Assembly (NCBI RefSeq): GCF_003751505.1
Contig: NZ_RJVB01000007.1
Coordinates: forward strand, 248,001 to 312,000
Direction: 5' to 3'
Length of the DNA stretch: 64,000 nucleotides
Origin: Erwinia sp. JUb26
GTDB taxonomy: Bacteria; Pseudomonadota; Gammaproteobacteria; Enterobacterales; Enterobacteriaceae
Made by a program: the position numbers and the translations under genes. The first letter of the stretch is position 1, and each line of letters starts with the position of its first letter. The notes below the pieces were generated by a model. It was not told the origin of the DNA, made no database searches, and was given only the letters and a program-made list of their open reading frames with translations. Positions 54,096-63,966 of this stretch are shown here, in pieces.

Positions 54096-54797
54096 CTGAA
54101 CACGCCGGCACAGCTTTCACTGCCACTTTATTTGCCCGATGACGAGACCTTTGCCAGCTTCTGGCCTGGTGAGAATCCGTCCCTGCTGGCCGCGCTACAG
54201 AGTGCTTTGCACCAGGAACACGGCAGTTACTTCTACTTCTGGTCCCGTGAGGGTGGAGGGCGAAGTCATCTGCTGCATGCGGCCTGCGCTGAGCTGTCAG
54301 CGGCCGGAGAAGCCGTGGGCTATGTTCCCCTGGATAAACGCACCTGGTTTGTCCCTGAGGTACTCGATGGCATGGAGCAGCTGGCGCTGATCTGCATTGA
54401 TAATATCGAATGCATTGCCGGAGATGAGCCGTGGGAAATGGCGATCTTCGACCTCTACAACCGCATTCTCGAAACCGGTAAAACCCGCCTGCTGATCACC
54501 GGCGATCGCCCCCCTCGTCAGCTCAACCTCAAACTGCCCGACCTGGCTTCGCGCCTCGACTGGGGGCAGATCTACAAACTTCAGCCGCTGTCCGATGAAG
54601 ATAAGCTCCAGGCGCTTCAGCTGCGCGCGCGCCTGCGCGGTTTTGAACTGCCGGAAGACGTGGGCCGCTTCCTGCTGAAGCGGCTGGATCGTGAGATGCG
54701 CACCCTGTTTCTGACGCTCGATCAGCTCGATCGCGCTTCGATCAGCGCGCAGCGCAAGCTGACCATTCCGTTCGTTAAGGAAGCGCTGGATCTCTGA
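54096..54797 (+). CDS. hda: DnaA inactivator Hda, CTG start
   Basis: This 233-residue AAA+-like protein, with the DNA sliding clamp, stimulates ATP hydrolysis by DnaA and prevents re-initiation. The N-terminal clamp-binding motif is QLSLPL, followed by [16 protein letters not shown]. The ATP part is [19 protein letters not shown], with [10 protein letters not shown] and [12 protein letters not shown] set the start at a CTG codon (54096), where the protein matches the E. coli start ([10 protein letters not shown]) and GAGG lies 5 nt upstream. E. coli hda is also known to use CUG. Starting at GTG 54063 would give 11 extra residues. Confidence 0.93.
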   Translation: MNTPAQLSLPLYLPDDETFASFWPGENPSLLAALQSALHQEHGSYFYFWSREGGGRSHLLHAACAELSAAGEAVGYVPLDKRTWFVPEVLDGMEQLALICIDNIECIAGDEPWEMAIFDLYNRILETGKTRLLITGDRPPRQLNLKLPDLASRLDWGQIYKLQPLSDEDKLQALQLRARLRGFELPEDVGRFLLKRLDREMRTLFLTLDQLDRASISAQRKLTIPFVKEALDL

Positions 54798-54833
54798 CCT
54801 TTTGGGGCGCAAGATTTTCTCGCAGGCCTCATT

Positions 54834-54921
54834 AATGCATGTAATAAGCCGGGCGATTGAAGGATTTCCGGCACCTGAATGCACGTAATCAGGCGGGCGA
54901 TTACAGGATCTCCAGCACCTG
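54834..54921. repeat. Tandem 44-bp duplication at the arsC 3' end
   Basis: Two adjacent 44-bp units (54834-54877 and 54878-54921) differ at seven positions. The second contains the stop and last six codons of the arsC-like gene; the first is a diverged copy downstream of it. Confidence 0.85.
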
Positions 54922-55254
54922 CTCAGGCGGCCTGCCAATTCTGGCCTGGCCGTTAGCCACCACAATCGGGCGCTCAATCAGCTTCGGATGAGCGATCATC
55001 GCCGCCAGCAGCTCATCTTCGCTCAGCGCCGGATTATCCAGCCCTGCGGATTTATATTCCTCTTCTTTATGGCGCATCAGCTGGCGTGCGCTGCTGAAAC
55101 CCAGCTGTTTAAGCAGCGCTCTCAGCATTGCGGCATCCGGCGGCGTGTCCAGATAGCGGATCACCTGCGGCTGAATGCCGCGATCTTCCAGCAGCGCCAG
55201 CGTTTCGCGGCTCTTGGTACAGCGCGGGTTGTGGTAAATCTGTACATCAGTCAT
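54901..55254 (-). CDS. yfgD: ArsC-family glutaredoxin-like protein YfgD
   Basis: This 117-residue arsenate-reductase-like protein has the single catalytic cysteine in YHNPRCTKSRETL (C12) and the arginine-bearing IERPIVVANGQARIGRPPEQ at the C-terminus, as in ArsC. Plasmid ArsC is longer (about 141), and this chromosomal YfgD type has an unproven role. Its 3' end lies inside the tandem 44-bp duplication. It shares strand and near-contiguity with bepA, as in E. coli. Confidence 0.9.
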   Translation of the reverse strand: MTDVQIYHNPRCTKSRETLALLEDRGIQPQVIRYLDTPPDAAMLRALLKQLGFSSARQLMRHKEEEYKSAGLDNPALSEDELLAAMIAHPKLIERPIVVANGQARIGRPPEQVLEIL

Positions 55255-55289
55255 TGCATCTCCTCCGGCCTCTTTATGGTGGGCCTGCT

Positions 55290-56753
55290 TTATCTTTTTT
55301 GATACTGACGGAAGCGTTCCTGCAGCTGCCGAAGCTGATCGATACGCGCATCGTAGCGCGCCTGCTTCAGGCTGCCGAGCGGCACCTGGGAACTGGCACT
55401 GCTCAGGCTGCGAATCGCCTGATCGAGCTGCCCGGCAAGCGCCAGCCCTTCGGCCCTGGCTGCCTGTTCTTCATCCGACAGCCCCTGAGCCGCCGACGCC
55501 TGGGCCAGTAAATCCCAGCCGTTCGGATCCTCTTTATTGGCCCAGGTATAGCGATACAGCACCTTGCTGGCGTTGGCGGGCTGCTTCGCTTCCACGTAAG
55601 CATTGGCCAGATTGAGCTGCAGCACCGGATTGCTGCCGCTGGCTTTAATCGCCACCAGACGATTGATCGCCTGCTGCGGCTGGTTAAGGCCGATGTCGAT
55701 ATCGGTAATAATATCCAGATACCAGACGTTATCCGGCTGCTTTGCCAGCAGCGGGGCAATAATGTTTTTCGCCCCGGCATAGTTTTTCGCTTCCAGCATC
55801 TGCACCGCTTTACCGTACTGCGCGGCCGCCTGCTCGCGGCTGTTCCCTTTAGAGAGCGAATCCAGCAAATCTTCGGTCAGTTGATTCTGCCCGGTAGAAA
55901 ACATCCCCAGCGCCCTGACCTTGGCCATATAAAAGTCCTGTGACGACTGCACCACCACCGGCTTCATCTGATTGGCGCGGTTGCGGGCGTCGGACAGTCG
56001 GCTGTCGGGGAGCGGGTGAGTTAACAGGATTTCCGGCGGCTTGGAGGAAAAACGTGACTCGTCGGCCAGCTTTTGCAGGAACGAAGGCATCGCTTCCGGA
56101 TCGAACCCGGCGCGTTGCAGCACCTGGATACCGATGCGATCGGCTTCCTGCTCGTTTTGCTGCGTAAAGCTGATAATTCCCTGCTGGGTACCCGCGAGTG
56201 TCCCGCTCAGCGCGGCCATACCCGCCTGCGGACTGGCCATCGCCAGCAGAATGGAACCCAGCGCGCCGACCCACGTCAGCGGTGCGTTACGCTGCTGCTC
56301 TTCCATGGCGCGCGCCAGATGGCGCTGGGTGACGTGCGAGATTTCATGCGCCATCACCGAGGCCAGCTGACTTTCGTTATCGCTGTAGCGGAACAGGGCG
56401 GAATGCAGCACGACGTTGCCGCCAAAGAACGCAAAGGCGTTAATTTCGTCGTTGCGGATCAGGAAAAAATGGAACGGTGTTTTCACCGACCAGGCATGAG
56501 CAACCAGCCGCTGACCGAGCTGATTGATGTATTGATTCATTAACGGATCGTTGATGATTGGCGCACTGGCACGCAGCTGGCGAACATAAAAGTCCCCCAT
56601 TGCCAGCTCCTGATTAACCGACAGCGTACCCCCGGCAGTCGTACCAATATCCGGCAAATTGTCAGTGGTATCGGCCCAGACTGGCGCAGCGCCACCGGCC
56701 AACAGGGAGATAACCAGCGAAGCAAGCAGGCTTTTCTTCAATTGGTTGAACAT
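55290..56753 (-). CDS. bepA: Beta-barrel assembly-enhancing protease BepA
   Basis: This 487-residue periplasmic M48 metalloprotease and chaperone works with the BAM complex on LptD maturation. The signal peptide ends near AAPVWA (about residue 27). The zinc motif is [13 protein letters not shown], with H136, E137 and H140 in E. coli positions, and the third ligand is in NEQEADRIG. The C-terminal half is a TPR array (about residues 305-480). E. coli neighbours are preserved. Confidence 0.96.
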   Translation of the reverse strand: MFNQLKKSLLASLVISLLAGGAAPVWADTTDNLPDIGTTAGGTLSVNQELAMGDFYVRQLRASAPIINDPLMNQYINQLGQRLVAHAWSVKTPFHFFLIRNDEINAFAFFGGNVVLHSALFRYSDNESQLASVMAHEISHVTQRHLARAMEEQQRNAPLTWVGALGSILLAMASPQAGMAALSGTLAGTQQGIISFTQQNEQEADRIGIQVLQRAGFDPEAMPSFLQKLADESRFSSKPPEILLTHPLPDSRLSDARNRANQMKPVVVQSSQDFYMAKVRALGMFSTGQNQLTEDLLDSLSKGNSREQAAAQYGKAVQMLEAKNYAGAKNIIAPLLAKQPDNVWYLDIITDIDIGLNQPQQAINRLVAIKASGSNPVLQLNLANAYVEAKQPANASKVLYRYTWANKEDPNGWDLLAQASAAQGLSDEEQAARAEGLALAGQLDQAIRSLSSASSQVPLGSLKQARYDARIDQLRQLQERFRQYQKR

Positions 56754-57095
56754 AGGTAAACCCTAACAAGGACGTCCAGTTTTTGACCGGCAGGATGCCG
56801 AAATGTTCTGCAAAGGGTGAAAACTCCGCACCCATCGACATCTTAACCAGTGACCGGGGCGAATGAAATGGTAAACCGAGGGAAGTGTTGCGCTTAGCGC
56901 TGAATGGCGGGTAGTGGACTGGTAAGCAACGTTGCTAATAATTAATTCAGGGCGCGGGCGTTAGAATATTCCCAAAACAACTGGGAGGTGTACAATCGTA
57001 GCGTGCTTTACCAGGGCATATCTCGCACTTTTAAAGAAACGCGCATAAAAACTAAAAGGCGCTAAAAAAATGAAATTATTCACCATGGTGAATCC
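56754..57095. other. Intergenic region with a short leader ORF
   Basis: This is 342 bp between divergent bepA and the cyclase gene. Near its right end an ATG at 57070 opens a 10-codon frame (MKLFTMVNPC) whose TAA (57100-57102) overlaps the cyclase start. AAGG lies about 10 nt before that ATG. Confidence 0.5.
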
Positions 57096-58703
57096 ATGTT
57101 AAGGCAATTGCGCCCTAAGGCGGATTTGCGCACGCTGATCACGCTGCTGGCCGTGGCAAGTATTGTTATCACGCTGGCAAATTCGCTGTACGCCAGCTGG
57201 CGCGTGCAGCGTGATGTGCTGATCGGTAATACGCTGGAATCGAACCGGGTCTATGCCACCAAGCTGGCGGCAACCTCGGAAGTGTTCTTCCAGCTGGCTC
57301 AGTCACAGCTCTCCTACAGCGCCAAAATGCTGGAAGGGGGACTGGATAATGACACGCTGCTGCAAAAGGAAGTCGATCGCCTGCGTGAGCAAACCAGCAG
57401 CTTTAACTCAGTGGTGATCGTCGATGCCAACGGCTGGGTGAAGGCTATTTCCCCGGAGTCGCTGATGCTGAAAGGCATGAGGCTGACCTCTTCTGCCGCC
57501 AAACAGGCGCTGACCCAGCGCAAGCCGATGATCAGCGATCCGACGATCTCCGCCGCCAATAACCTGCTGGTGTTTATCTCCTGGCCGGTGTGGTCGAAAA
57601 CCGGCGGCTATCTTGGCTACGTTGGCGGATCGATTTATCTGAAAAAGAAAAGCATTCTTAACGCCCTGCTGGGCGAGCAGTTTTACCGCGATGGCTCTTC
57701 GCTTTACGTGGTGGATGCGGGCAATCAGGTGCTTTATCACCAGGATCATAATCTGATTGGTAAAACCATCGCGCCGATTATTGACGATGAACAGCGAAAC
57801 AAAGACAGCAACGGTTCCCTGCAGCTGAACGGTGATGGCGGTCAGGCAATGCTGGCGGGCTATGCGATTGTCCCGGCTTCAGGCTGGATGATTGTGGCGA
57901 TGAAACCGAAAGACGCGACGCTGGCTCCGCTGAACAGCCTGCTGCTACAGGTGCTGAAACACTCCGTGCCGTTTGCGCTGCTGACGCTGATCCTCGCGCT
58001 GGTGCTGGCCCAGCGTATTGCCCTGCCGCTCTGGCAGCTGGCGCGTAAGGCCAGTCAGATGGACACGAACGATGCATCCCGGGAAATTAGCGGCATTCGC
58101 TCCTGGTATTATGAAGCCTCGCAGATCAAACGGGCGATGCTGGCCGGTATCGGGCTGATGCAGGACAAGATCGGACGGTTGAAGAGCGAGGTACAGACCG
58201 ATCCGCTGACCGGGCTGCTCAACCGGCGCGGTCTGAACGCCGTACTGGAATATTTTCTCGCCACGCAGCAGTCTTTCGCCGTGCTGGCGCTGGATATCGA
58301 CTACTTTAAACGGGTTAACGATACCTTCGGCCACGACGTCGGCGACGATGTGATTGAAAACGTTGCCCGTCAGCTGGAATTCGGTGCGCGGCAGACCGAT
58401 GTGATCTGCCGCAACGGGGGCGAAGAGTTTCTGATGATCCTGCCCGCCACCGACAGCGAAACCGCACTGGCGATTGCTGAACGGGTACGCAGGCGCATTG
58501 AAATTCAGGTTCTGGACCGGGTGGGCAGTATTACCATCTCGATTGGCGTCGCCTTCTGGACGCCGGAGATGAAAACCATGGAAAACACCTTTAAGCAGGC
58601 CGATGAAGCCCTGTATCAGGCCAAAAACGCCGGTCGTAACCGGGTGATGACTCTGCAAAAAACGGCCGTGCAGCCGGAAGTTGTTCATTCAGCTTCGTAT
58701 TGA
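57096..58703 (+). CDS. Diguanylate cyclase with periplasmic sensor domain
   Basis: This 535-residue enzyme makes cyclic-di-GMP. Two membrane helices (about residues 14-32 and 289-312) bracket a periplasmic Cache-like domain (VVIVDANGWVKAIS, SDPTISAANNLLVFISWPVW, LYVVDAGNQVLYH). A HAMP-like linker (RIALPLWQLARKASQMD) leads to a complete GGDEF domain: TDPLTGLLNRRGL, DIDYFKRVNDTFGHDVGD and RNGGEEFLMILP. RQTD five residues before GGEEF fits the inhibitory product-binding site (RxxD). The start overlaps the stop of a 10-codon leader frame, so translation may be coupled. The signal it senses is unknown. Confidence 0.93.
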   Translation: MLRQLRPKADLRTLITLLAVASIVITLANSLYASWRVQRDVLIGNTLESNRVYATKLAATSEVFFQLAQSQLSYSAKMLEGGLDNDTLLQKEVDRLREQTSSFNSVVIVDANGWVKAISPESLMLKGMRLTSSAAKQALTQRKPMISDPTISAANNLLVFISWPVWSKTGGYLGYVGGSIYLKKKSILNALLGEQFYRDGSSLYVVDAGNQVLYHQDHNLIGKTIAPIIDDEQRNKDSNGSLQLNGDGGQAMLAGYAIVPASGWMIVAMKPKDATLAPLNSLLLQVLKHSVPFALLTLILALVLAQRIALPLWQLARKASQMDTNDASREISGIRSWYYEASQIKRAMLAGIGLMQDKIGRLKSEVQTDPLTGLLNRRGLNAVLEYFLATQQSFAVLALDIDYFKRVNDTFGHDVGDDVIENVARQLEFGARQTDVICRNGGEEFLMILPATDSETALAIAERVRRRIEIQVLDRVGSITISIGVAFWTPEMKTMENTFKQADEALYQAKNAGRNRVMTLQKTAVQPEVVHSASY

Positions 58704-58784
58704 TTTTGACTCCCGCCCCGCCGAGCAGCGAGGGCGGTGAGTTTCAGTTACACTCACCTCATCTTTCCAAGGCAAGGACTCCTT

Positions 58785-59843
58785 ATGCTGGAACTTTTAC
58801 TGCAGTGGTATCGTCGTCGTTTTACTGACCCGCAGGCCATTGCCCTGCTGGCGATCCTGCTGGCAACGTTCTGCATCCTGTTTTTCTTTAACGGCCTGCT
58901 GGCCCCGCTGCTGGTGGCGATTGTGCTGGCCTATCTGCTGGAGTGGCCCACGGTCCGGCTCGAACGGCTGGGATGTTCCCGCAGCTGGGCGACCACGCTG
59001 GTGCTGATCGTCTTTGCCGCGCTGCTGTTGATTTTGCTGCTGGTGGTGGTGCCGGTTGCCTGGCAGCAGGGGATCAATCTGACCCACGAACTGCCCAGCA
59101 TGCTGACCCGCCTCTATCAGTTTGCCACTCGTCTGCCGGAGCGGTTCCCGACGCTGATGGATGTCGGCATCATCGATATCGTGGTGGAAAACCTGCGCAG
59201 CCGGCTGAGCGGGCTGGGCGATCAGGTGGTGAAATATTCTCTGGCCTCGCTGGTGGGGCTGATGACGCTGGCGATCTATCTGGTGCTGGTGCCGCTGATG
59301 GTTTTCTTCCTGCTCAAAGACAAAGAGCAGATGCTGAATGCCATTCGTCGGGTGCTGCCGCGCAACCGCGGGCTGGCGGGGCAGGTCTGGCTGGAGATGA
59401 ACCAGCAGGTTTCCAACTATATTCGCGGTAAAGTGCTGGAAATGGTGGTGGTCGGTATTGCCAGCTGGATAGGCTTTCTGGCGATTGGCATGAACTACGC
59501 GCTGCTGCTGGCGGTGCTGGTCGGCGTTTCGGTGCTGATCCCGTATATCGGCGCGATGGTGGTGACCATCCCGGTGATTGGCGTGGGCCTGGGGCAGTGG
59601 GGGCTGACCGGTGACTTCTGGACCATGATGATTATCTACCTGATTATTCAGGGGCTGGATGGCAATATTCTGGTACCGGTGCTGTTCTCAGAAGCGGTCA
59701 ATCTGCATCCGCTGGTGATCATTCTGTCGGTGGTGATTTTTGGCGGGCTGTGGGGTTTCTGGGGCGTGTTCTTCGCCATTCCGCTGGCGACGCTGATTAA
59801 AGCGGTGGTGCATGCCTGGCCGGACGAACTGTACAAAGAGTAA
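58785..59843 (+). CDS. perM: AI-2E family permease PerM
   Basis: This 352-residue membrane protein with about eight helices matches E. coli PerM (YfgO) in sequence and length: MLELLLQWYRRRF, LAPLLVAIVLAYLLEWPTVRLER, VYLVLVPLMVFFLLKDKEQML-like and FSEAVNLHPLVIILSVVIFGGLWGFWGVFFAIPLA. An AAGGA lies before the ATG at 58785; a further in-frame start at 58737 is less likely. The transported substrate is uncertain. The gene stands between the cyclase and bcp. Confidence 0.92.
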   Translation: MLELLLQWYRRRFTDPQAIALLAILLATFCILFFFNGLLAPLLVAIVLAYLLEWPTVRLERLGCSRSWATTLVLIVFAALLLILLLVVVPVAWQQGINLTHELPSMLTRLYQFATRLPERFPTLMDVGIIDIVVENLRSRLSGLGDQVVKYSLASLVGLMTLAIYLVLVPLMVFFLLKDKEQMLNAIRRVLPRNRGLAGQVWLEMNQQVSNYIRGKVLEMVVVGIASWIGFLAIGMNYALLLAVLVGVSVLIPYIGAMVVTIPVIGVGLGQWGLTGDFWTMMIIYLIIQGLDGNILVPVLFSEAVNLHPLVIILSVVIFGGLWGFWGVFFAIPLATLIKAVVHAWPDELYKE

Positions 59844-59847
59844 TGAC

Positions 59848-59874
59848 AGGGCGGGCCGCTATCGGCCCGCCCTT
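59848..59874. terminator. Terminator between perM and bcp
   Basis: AGGGCGGGCC and GGCCCGCCCT flank a short loop, then TTAT. The element sits between convergent genes. Confidence 0.75.
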
Positions 59875-59902
59875 ATAATCCGCTATCGTCAGCCGCGTTG
59901 AA

Positions 59903-60370
59903 TCAGGCGGTTTTCAGATAATCCATCACGATGTCGTGGTGGTTGCTGGTTTTGAAGTCGTCAAAGACCGTCTCAACCTTGCCGTCAGCGCCAATCAGGA
60001 AGCTGGTGCGATGGATCCCGTCATAGGTTTTCCCCATAAAGGTTTTTTCGCCCCAGATACCAAACTGCTCGCAAACCGCATGGTCTTCGTCGGACAGCAG
60101 GGTGAAATTAAGCATCTCTTTTTCAACAAAGCGGGAGAGCTTCTCGGGTTTATCCGTGCTGATACCCAACACTTCAACGCCGGCTTTCTTCAGCTCATCC
60201 ATGCTGTCACGCAGCCCGCACGCCTGTACGGTACAGCCCGGCGTCATCGCTTTCGGGTAGAAATAAACCAGAACGCGCTGCCCCTGGAAGTCGGCCAAAT
60301 TAACTTGCTCGCCATCCTGATCGGGCAGGCTAAATTTCGGTGCAATATCACCGGCTTTCAGTGGATTCAT
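59903..60370 (-). CDS. bcp: Thioredoxin-dependent thiol peroxidase Bcp
   Basis: This 155-residue peroxiredoxin Q-type enzyme reduces peroxides. The peroxidatic cysteine is in PKAMTPGCTVQACGLRD (C46), and the second cysteine is C51. GGAG is 7 nt before the ATG at 60370. It lies upstream of perM as in E. coli, on the - strand, following gcvR at a short distance. Confidence 0.97.
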   Translation of the reverse strand: MNPLKAGDIAPKFSLPDQDGEQVNLADFQGQRVLVYFYPKAMTPGCTVQACGLRDSMDELKKAGVEVLGISTDKPEKLSRFVEKEMLNFTLLSDEDHAVCEQFGIWGEKTFMGKTYDGIHRTSFLIGADGKVETVFDDFKTSNHHDIVMDYLKTA

Positions 60371-60446
60371 CACTACACTCCGTTTTTTATCATTTATGCT
60401 GTGGGCTAATTAAAACAGGTTCTTTCCACGGTGGTGGACGGACCAT

Positions 60447-61004
60447 TCAGGCATCGTGGTGCGAAACCGCCTTAATAGTGCCCTGAGCATGAAGTTCTGT
60501 ACATAGGCGGTTAAACGCCTGCTCGATAAATGAAGCATCCTGACTGGCAGGACTGTGTGCCGTCATCTGAATATAGAGCAACGGTGGCTGATTATCCTGG
60601 GCCGGCTGCGTTCTTGAGGCCAGCTCCGCAATATTCATCTGATGCGAATCAAACAGATCGGTGAAGCGCTCAATAATATGCGGCGAATCCACCACTTCAA
60701 CCTGAACCCACACCGTGGCCGGCATCGGCGACCGTGCGCCGGCGCCGGTGCGTTTCATCACAATCAGCAGTTCCAGCTCTGCGCCCTTCAGCGGCAGCGT
60801 GGACTCAATCAGCGTAATCGCATTCCAGCTACCGGAGAGCAACATAATAAAGGTGAACTCTTCGCCGAGCATCGCCAGCCGACTGTCCTCAATGTTGCAC
60901 CCGCAGCTGCTGACGTGGCGGGTAATGGTATTGACGATTCCGGGGCGGTCAACGCCAAGTGCGGTGATAACAAGGTGGTGCTCGGGTGACTGCGGCAAAA
61001 TCAT
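60447..61004 (-). CDS. gcvR: Glycine cleavage system repressor GcvR
   Basis: This 185-residue protein with two ACT domains (HLVITALGVDRPGIVNTITRHVSSCGCNIEDSRLAM near residues 9-45, and VEVVDSPHIIERFTDLFDSHQMNIAEL near 100-126) binds glycine and antagonises GcvA at the gcv operon. It has no DNA-binding domain. It is divergent from dapA, with which it shares a 137-bp promoter region. Confidence 0.94.
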   Translation of the reverse strand: MILPQSPEHHLVITALGVDRPGIVNTITRHVSSCGCNIEDSRLAMLGEEFTFIMLLSGSWNAITLIESTLPLKGAELELLIVMKRTGAGARSPMPATVWVQVEVVDSPHIIERFTDLFDSHQMNIAELASRTQPAQDNQPPLLYIQMTAHSPASQDASFIEQAFNRLCTELHAQGTIKAVSHHDA

Positions 61005-61141
61005 GCTTCCTGTCTAAATGCTAATAACCATAAGGTAAACATAAAAAAAACTGCTGACAAGGGCCTGAGCCGCCTTGTCCGCTTGCTTTTAATGCTCGGT
61101 CAAACGTACCATGAAGCACTTGTTTGTCGAGGGGATCGCCA

Positions 61142-62020
61142 ATGTTTACGGGAAGTCTTGTAGCACTCGTTACGCCAATGGATGACAAAGGTAATGTCTG
61201 CCGTGCGAGTCTGAAAAAACTGATTGATTATCATGTTGCCAGCGGTACATCGGCAATTGTTTCTGTAGGAACCACCGGTGAGTCCGCCACCCTGAGCCAT
61301 GATGAGCATGGCGACGTGGTACTGATGACGCTGGAGCTGGCCGATGGCCGCATTCCCATCATCGCCGGAACCGGCGCGAACGCCACTTCTGAAGGCGTCT
61401 CTCTGACTAAACGTTTCGAAAAATCCGGCGTTGTCGGCTGCCTGACCGTGACGCCGTATTACAACCGTCCTACGCAGGAAGGGCTGTATCAGCACTTCAA
61501 AACCATCGCGGAAAGCACCGATTTGCCGCAGATGCTGTACAACGTGCCGTCGCGCACGGGTAGCGATCTGCTGCCGGAAACCGTTGGCCGCCTGGCGAAA
61601 ATTAAAAATATTATCGGAATCAAAGAGGCGACCGGGAACTTATCGCGGGTAAGTCAGATCCAAGAGCTGGTTGATGAAGATTTCGTGCTGGTTAGCGGCG
61701 ATGACGCGACGGCACTGGACTTCATGCATCTGGGTGGACACGGTATCATCTCCGTAACGGCGAATATCGCCGCGCGCGAAATGGCAGAGCTTTGTGCTCT
61801 GGCACAGCAGGGTAACTTTGCTGAAGCGCGCCGCCTTAACCAGCGCCTGATGCAGCTGCATCAGAAGCTGTTTGTTGAACCCAATCCTATTCCGGTGAAA
61901 TGGGCCGCGAAAAAGTTAGGATTAATAGCAACCGATACGCTGCGTCTGCCAATGACGCCGCTGACCGATGCCGGTCGTCCGGTTGTAGAGCAGGCTCTTA
62001 AAAACGCCGGCCTGCTGTAA
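61142..62020 (+). CDS. dapA: 4-hydroxy-tetrahydrodipicolinate synthase
   Basis: This 292-residue enzyme, the same length as in E. coli, condenses pyruvate and aspartate semialdehyde, the first step of lysine/diaminopimelate synthesis. The Schiff-base lysine is in [12 protein letters not shown] (near residue 161), the tyrosine in [11 protein letters not shown] (near 133), and the N-terminus [19 protein letters not shown] is canonical. The start at 61142 follows GAGG. It is coupled with bamC 15 bp downstream. Confidence 0.97.
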   Translation: MFTGSLVALVTPMDDKGNVCRASLKKLIDYHVASGTSAIVSVGTTGESATLSHDEHGDVVLMTLELADGRIPIIAGTGANATSEGVSLTKRFEKSGVVGCLTVTPYYNRPTQEGLYQHFKTIAESTDLPQMLYNVPSRTGSDLLPETVGRLAKIKNIIGIKEATGNLSRVSQIQELVDEDFVLVSGDDATALDFMHLGGHGIISVTANIAAREMAELCALAQQGNFAEARRLNQRLMQLHQKLFVEPNPIPVKWAAKKLGLIATDTLRLPMTPLTDAGRPVVEQALKNAGLL

Positions 62021-62035
62021 ATCTAGGGAGAATTG

Positions 62036-63064
62036 ATGGCTTACTCAGTACAAAAGTCCACGGTCGCGAAAGTGGTGGGACTGTCGTTAGTGATGCTGCT
62101 GGCAGCATGTTCTAACGATCAGCGTTACAAGCGTCAGGTTAGCGGTGACGAATCCTACCTGCAGGCAGCCGATCTTAGCGATCTGCACGCACCTGCTGGC
62201 ATGATCCTGCCGCTGCAAAACGGTGAATTTGATATCCCGAACGTCAGCGATAAAGGGCAGGTGGGTAAGCAACTTGATATTCGTCCACCGGCGCAGACTC
62301 TGGCGTTGATGAACGGTACCCGTACCCAGTTTGCCGGTAACACCGGGACGCTGCTGCTGGATTCACGCACCGGTTCAATCTGGCCACAGATTGTCAGTGC
62401 CGTGCAGTCCTACAACTATCCGATTGTCGACCGTCAGGACGCCGCTCAGACGTTGACCACCGATTGGGTGCAGTGGAACCGTGCTGATGAAGACAATCAG
62501 TACCGCGGTCGTTACCAGCTGAGCGTGCAGCAGCAGGGCTATCAGCAGGTGCTGAACGTTAAGCTGCTGGAGCTTGAGCAGGAAGGCAAAACCGTTACTG
62601 CGCCGATCCAGCTTCAGCGCTACACCGCGCAGATGCTGAACGACATCAGCACCAAACTGGATAAAATCGAAACCACTCGTGAAGATGCTGCGGCAAACCG
62701 CAGCGTGACGCAGATCGATGTGCAGAGCGGTGCCGATGATACCGGCCTGCCAAACCTGATCGTACGTGCGCCGTTCAACGCCGTATGGCAGCGCCTGCCG
62801 GCCACGCTGAAGCGTGTAGGCATGGAAGTGACCGACAGCAACCGCTCGCAGGGTAGCCTGAACGTCACCTACAAGGCACCGGGCAGCAGTACCTGGGATG
62901 CGCTGGGCGCGAAAGATCCGGAGCTGACCAACGGTAACTACAAACTCCAGATCGGTGACCTGGATAACCGTAGTAGCCTGCAGTTCCTCGATCCGAAAGG
63001 ACATCCGCTCACGCAGTCACAAAACGATGCGCTGGTCGCCGTGTTCCAGGCGGCGTTTAAGTAA
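62036..63064 (+). CDS. bamC: Outer membrane assembly lipoprotein BamC
   Basis: This 342-residue subunit of the BAM complex folds beta-barrel proteins. The lipobox is LLAAC, with the lipidated cysteine at residue 25, the same as in E. coli. A natively extended N-terminal part ([25 protein letters not shown]) and two helix-grip domains (about 95-210 and 225-340) follow. The start at 62036 has GGGAG before it. It is transcribed with dapA. Confidence 0.96.
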   Translation: MAYSVQKSTVAKVVGLSLVMLLAACSNDQRYKRQVSGDESYLQAADLSDLHAPAGMILPLQNGEFDIPNVSDKGQVGKQLDIRPPAQTLALMNGTRTQFAGNTGTLLLDSRTGSIWPQIVSAVQSYNYPIVDRQDAAQTLTTDWVQWNRADEDNQYRGRYQLSVQQQGYQQVLNVKLLELEQEGKTVTAPIQLQRYTAQMLNDISTKLDKIETTREDAAANRSVTQIDVQSGADDTGLPNLIVRAPFNAVWQRLPATLKRVGMEVTDSNRSQGSLNVTYKAPGSSTWDALGAKDPELTNGNYKLQIGDLDNRSSLQFLDPKGHPLTQSQNDALVAVFQAAFK

Positions 63065-63069
63065 ATCCG

Positions 63070-63098
63070 AAGGCCGGGAATCGCTCCCGGCCTTTTTA
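63070..63098 (+). terminator. Terminator after bamC
   Basis: AAGGCCGGGA, 5-nt loop, TCCCGGCCTTTTTA. This is a strong rho-independent signal that separates dapA-bamC from purC. Confidence 0.9.
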
Positions 63099-63107
63099 TT
63101 TGCCGCT

Positions 63108-63150
63108 GCGTAAACGATTGCTTCGGTTTTTTACGCGCAGAACATATAAT
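63108..63150 (+). promoter_or_regulatory. purC promoter with PurR-like site
   Basis: GCGTAAACGATTGCTT (63108-63123) has the PurR-box core pattern, and TATAAT is at 63145-63150. Purine repression of purC is expected from E. coli knowledge. Confidence 0.65.
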
Positions 63151-63252
63151 TCGCCCGGCAAAAAATTTTTAGCGGGCTGCCGCAGGCGGCCCGGACAGTA
63201 ATCGTTCTCTACCCCGCAGATTTTCAGGGGATACACGTTGGAGTTAAACAAG

Positions 63253-63966
63253 ATGCAAAAGAAAGCTGAGTTGTATCGCGGCAAAGCGAAAACCGTTTAC
63301 AGCACCGAAAACCCGGATCTGTTGGTACTCGAATTCCGTAATGATACGTCAGCGCTGGACGGTGAGCGTATCGAACAGTTTGATCGTAAAGGAATGATTA
63401 ACAACAAGTTCAATTATTTCATTATGACCAAGCTGCAGGAAGCCGGAATCCCAACCCAGATGGAAGCCCTGCTCTCGGATAACGAAGCGCTGGTGAAAAA
63501 ACTGGATATGGTGCCGGTTGAATGCGTGGTGCGTAACCGTGCTGCCGGTTCACTGGTGAAGCGTCTGGGCGTTGAAGAGGGCCTGATCCTCGATCCGCCA
63601 TTGTTTGACCTGTTCCTGAAGAACGATGCCAAACACGATCCGATGATCAACGAATCCTACTGCGAAACTTTCGGCTGGGTCAGCAAAGAAAATCTGGCGA
63701 AGATGCGCGATCTGACTTACAAAGCCAACGACGTGCTGAGCAAGCTTTTTGCGGATGCGGGCCTGATCCTCGTGGACTTCAAGCTGGAGTTCGGTCTGTA
63801 CAAAGGCGAAGTGGTGCTGGGTGATGAGTTCTCCCCGGACGGCGCGCGCCTGTGGGATAAAGAGACCCTGAACAAGATGGACAAAGACCGCTACCGTCAG
63901 AGCCTTGGTGGCCTGATCGAAGCGTATGAAGAAGTGGCGACCCGTCTTGGCGTGAAGCTGGACTGA
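63253..63966 (+). CDS. purC: SAICAR synthetase
   Basis: This 237-residue enzyme links aspartate to carboxyaminoimidazole ribonucleotide in purine synthesis. Canonical stretches are [23 protein letters not shown] at the start, [21 protein letters not shown] near residue 30, [15 protein letters not shown] near 93, and [27 protein letters not shown] near 175. The start at 63253 has GGAG upstream; five residues added by an upstream TTG are unlikely. The gene is complete. Confidence 0.97.
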   Translation: MQKKAELYRGKAKTVYSTENPDLLVLEFRNDTSALDGERIEQFDRKGMINNKFNYFIMTKLQEAGIPTQMEALLSDNEALVKKLDMVPVECVVRNRAAGSLVKRLGVEEGLILDPPLFDLFLKNDAKHDPMINESYCETFGWVSKENLAKMRDLTYKANDVLSKLFADAGLILVDFKLEFGLYKGEVVLGDEFSPDGARLWDKETLNKMDKDRYRQSLGGLIEAYEEVATRLGVKLD

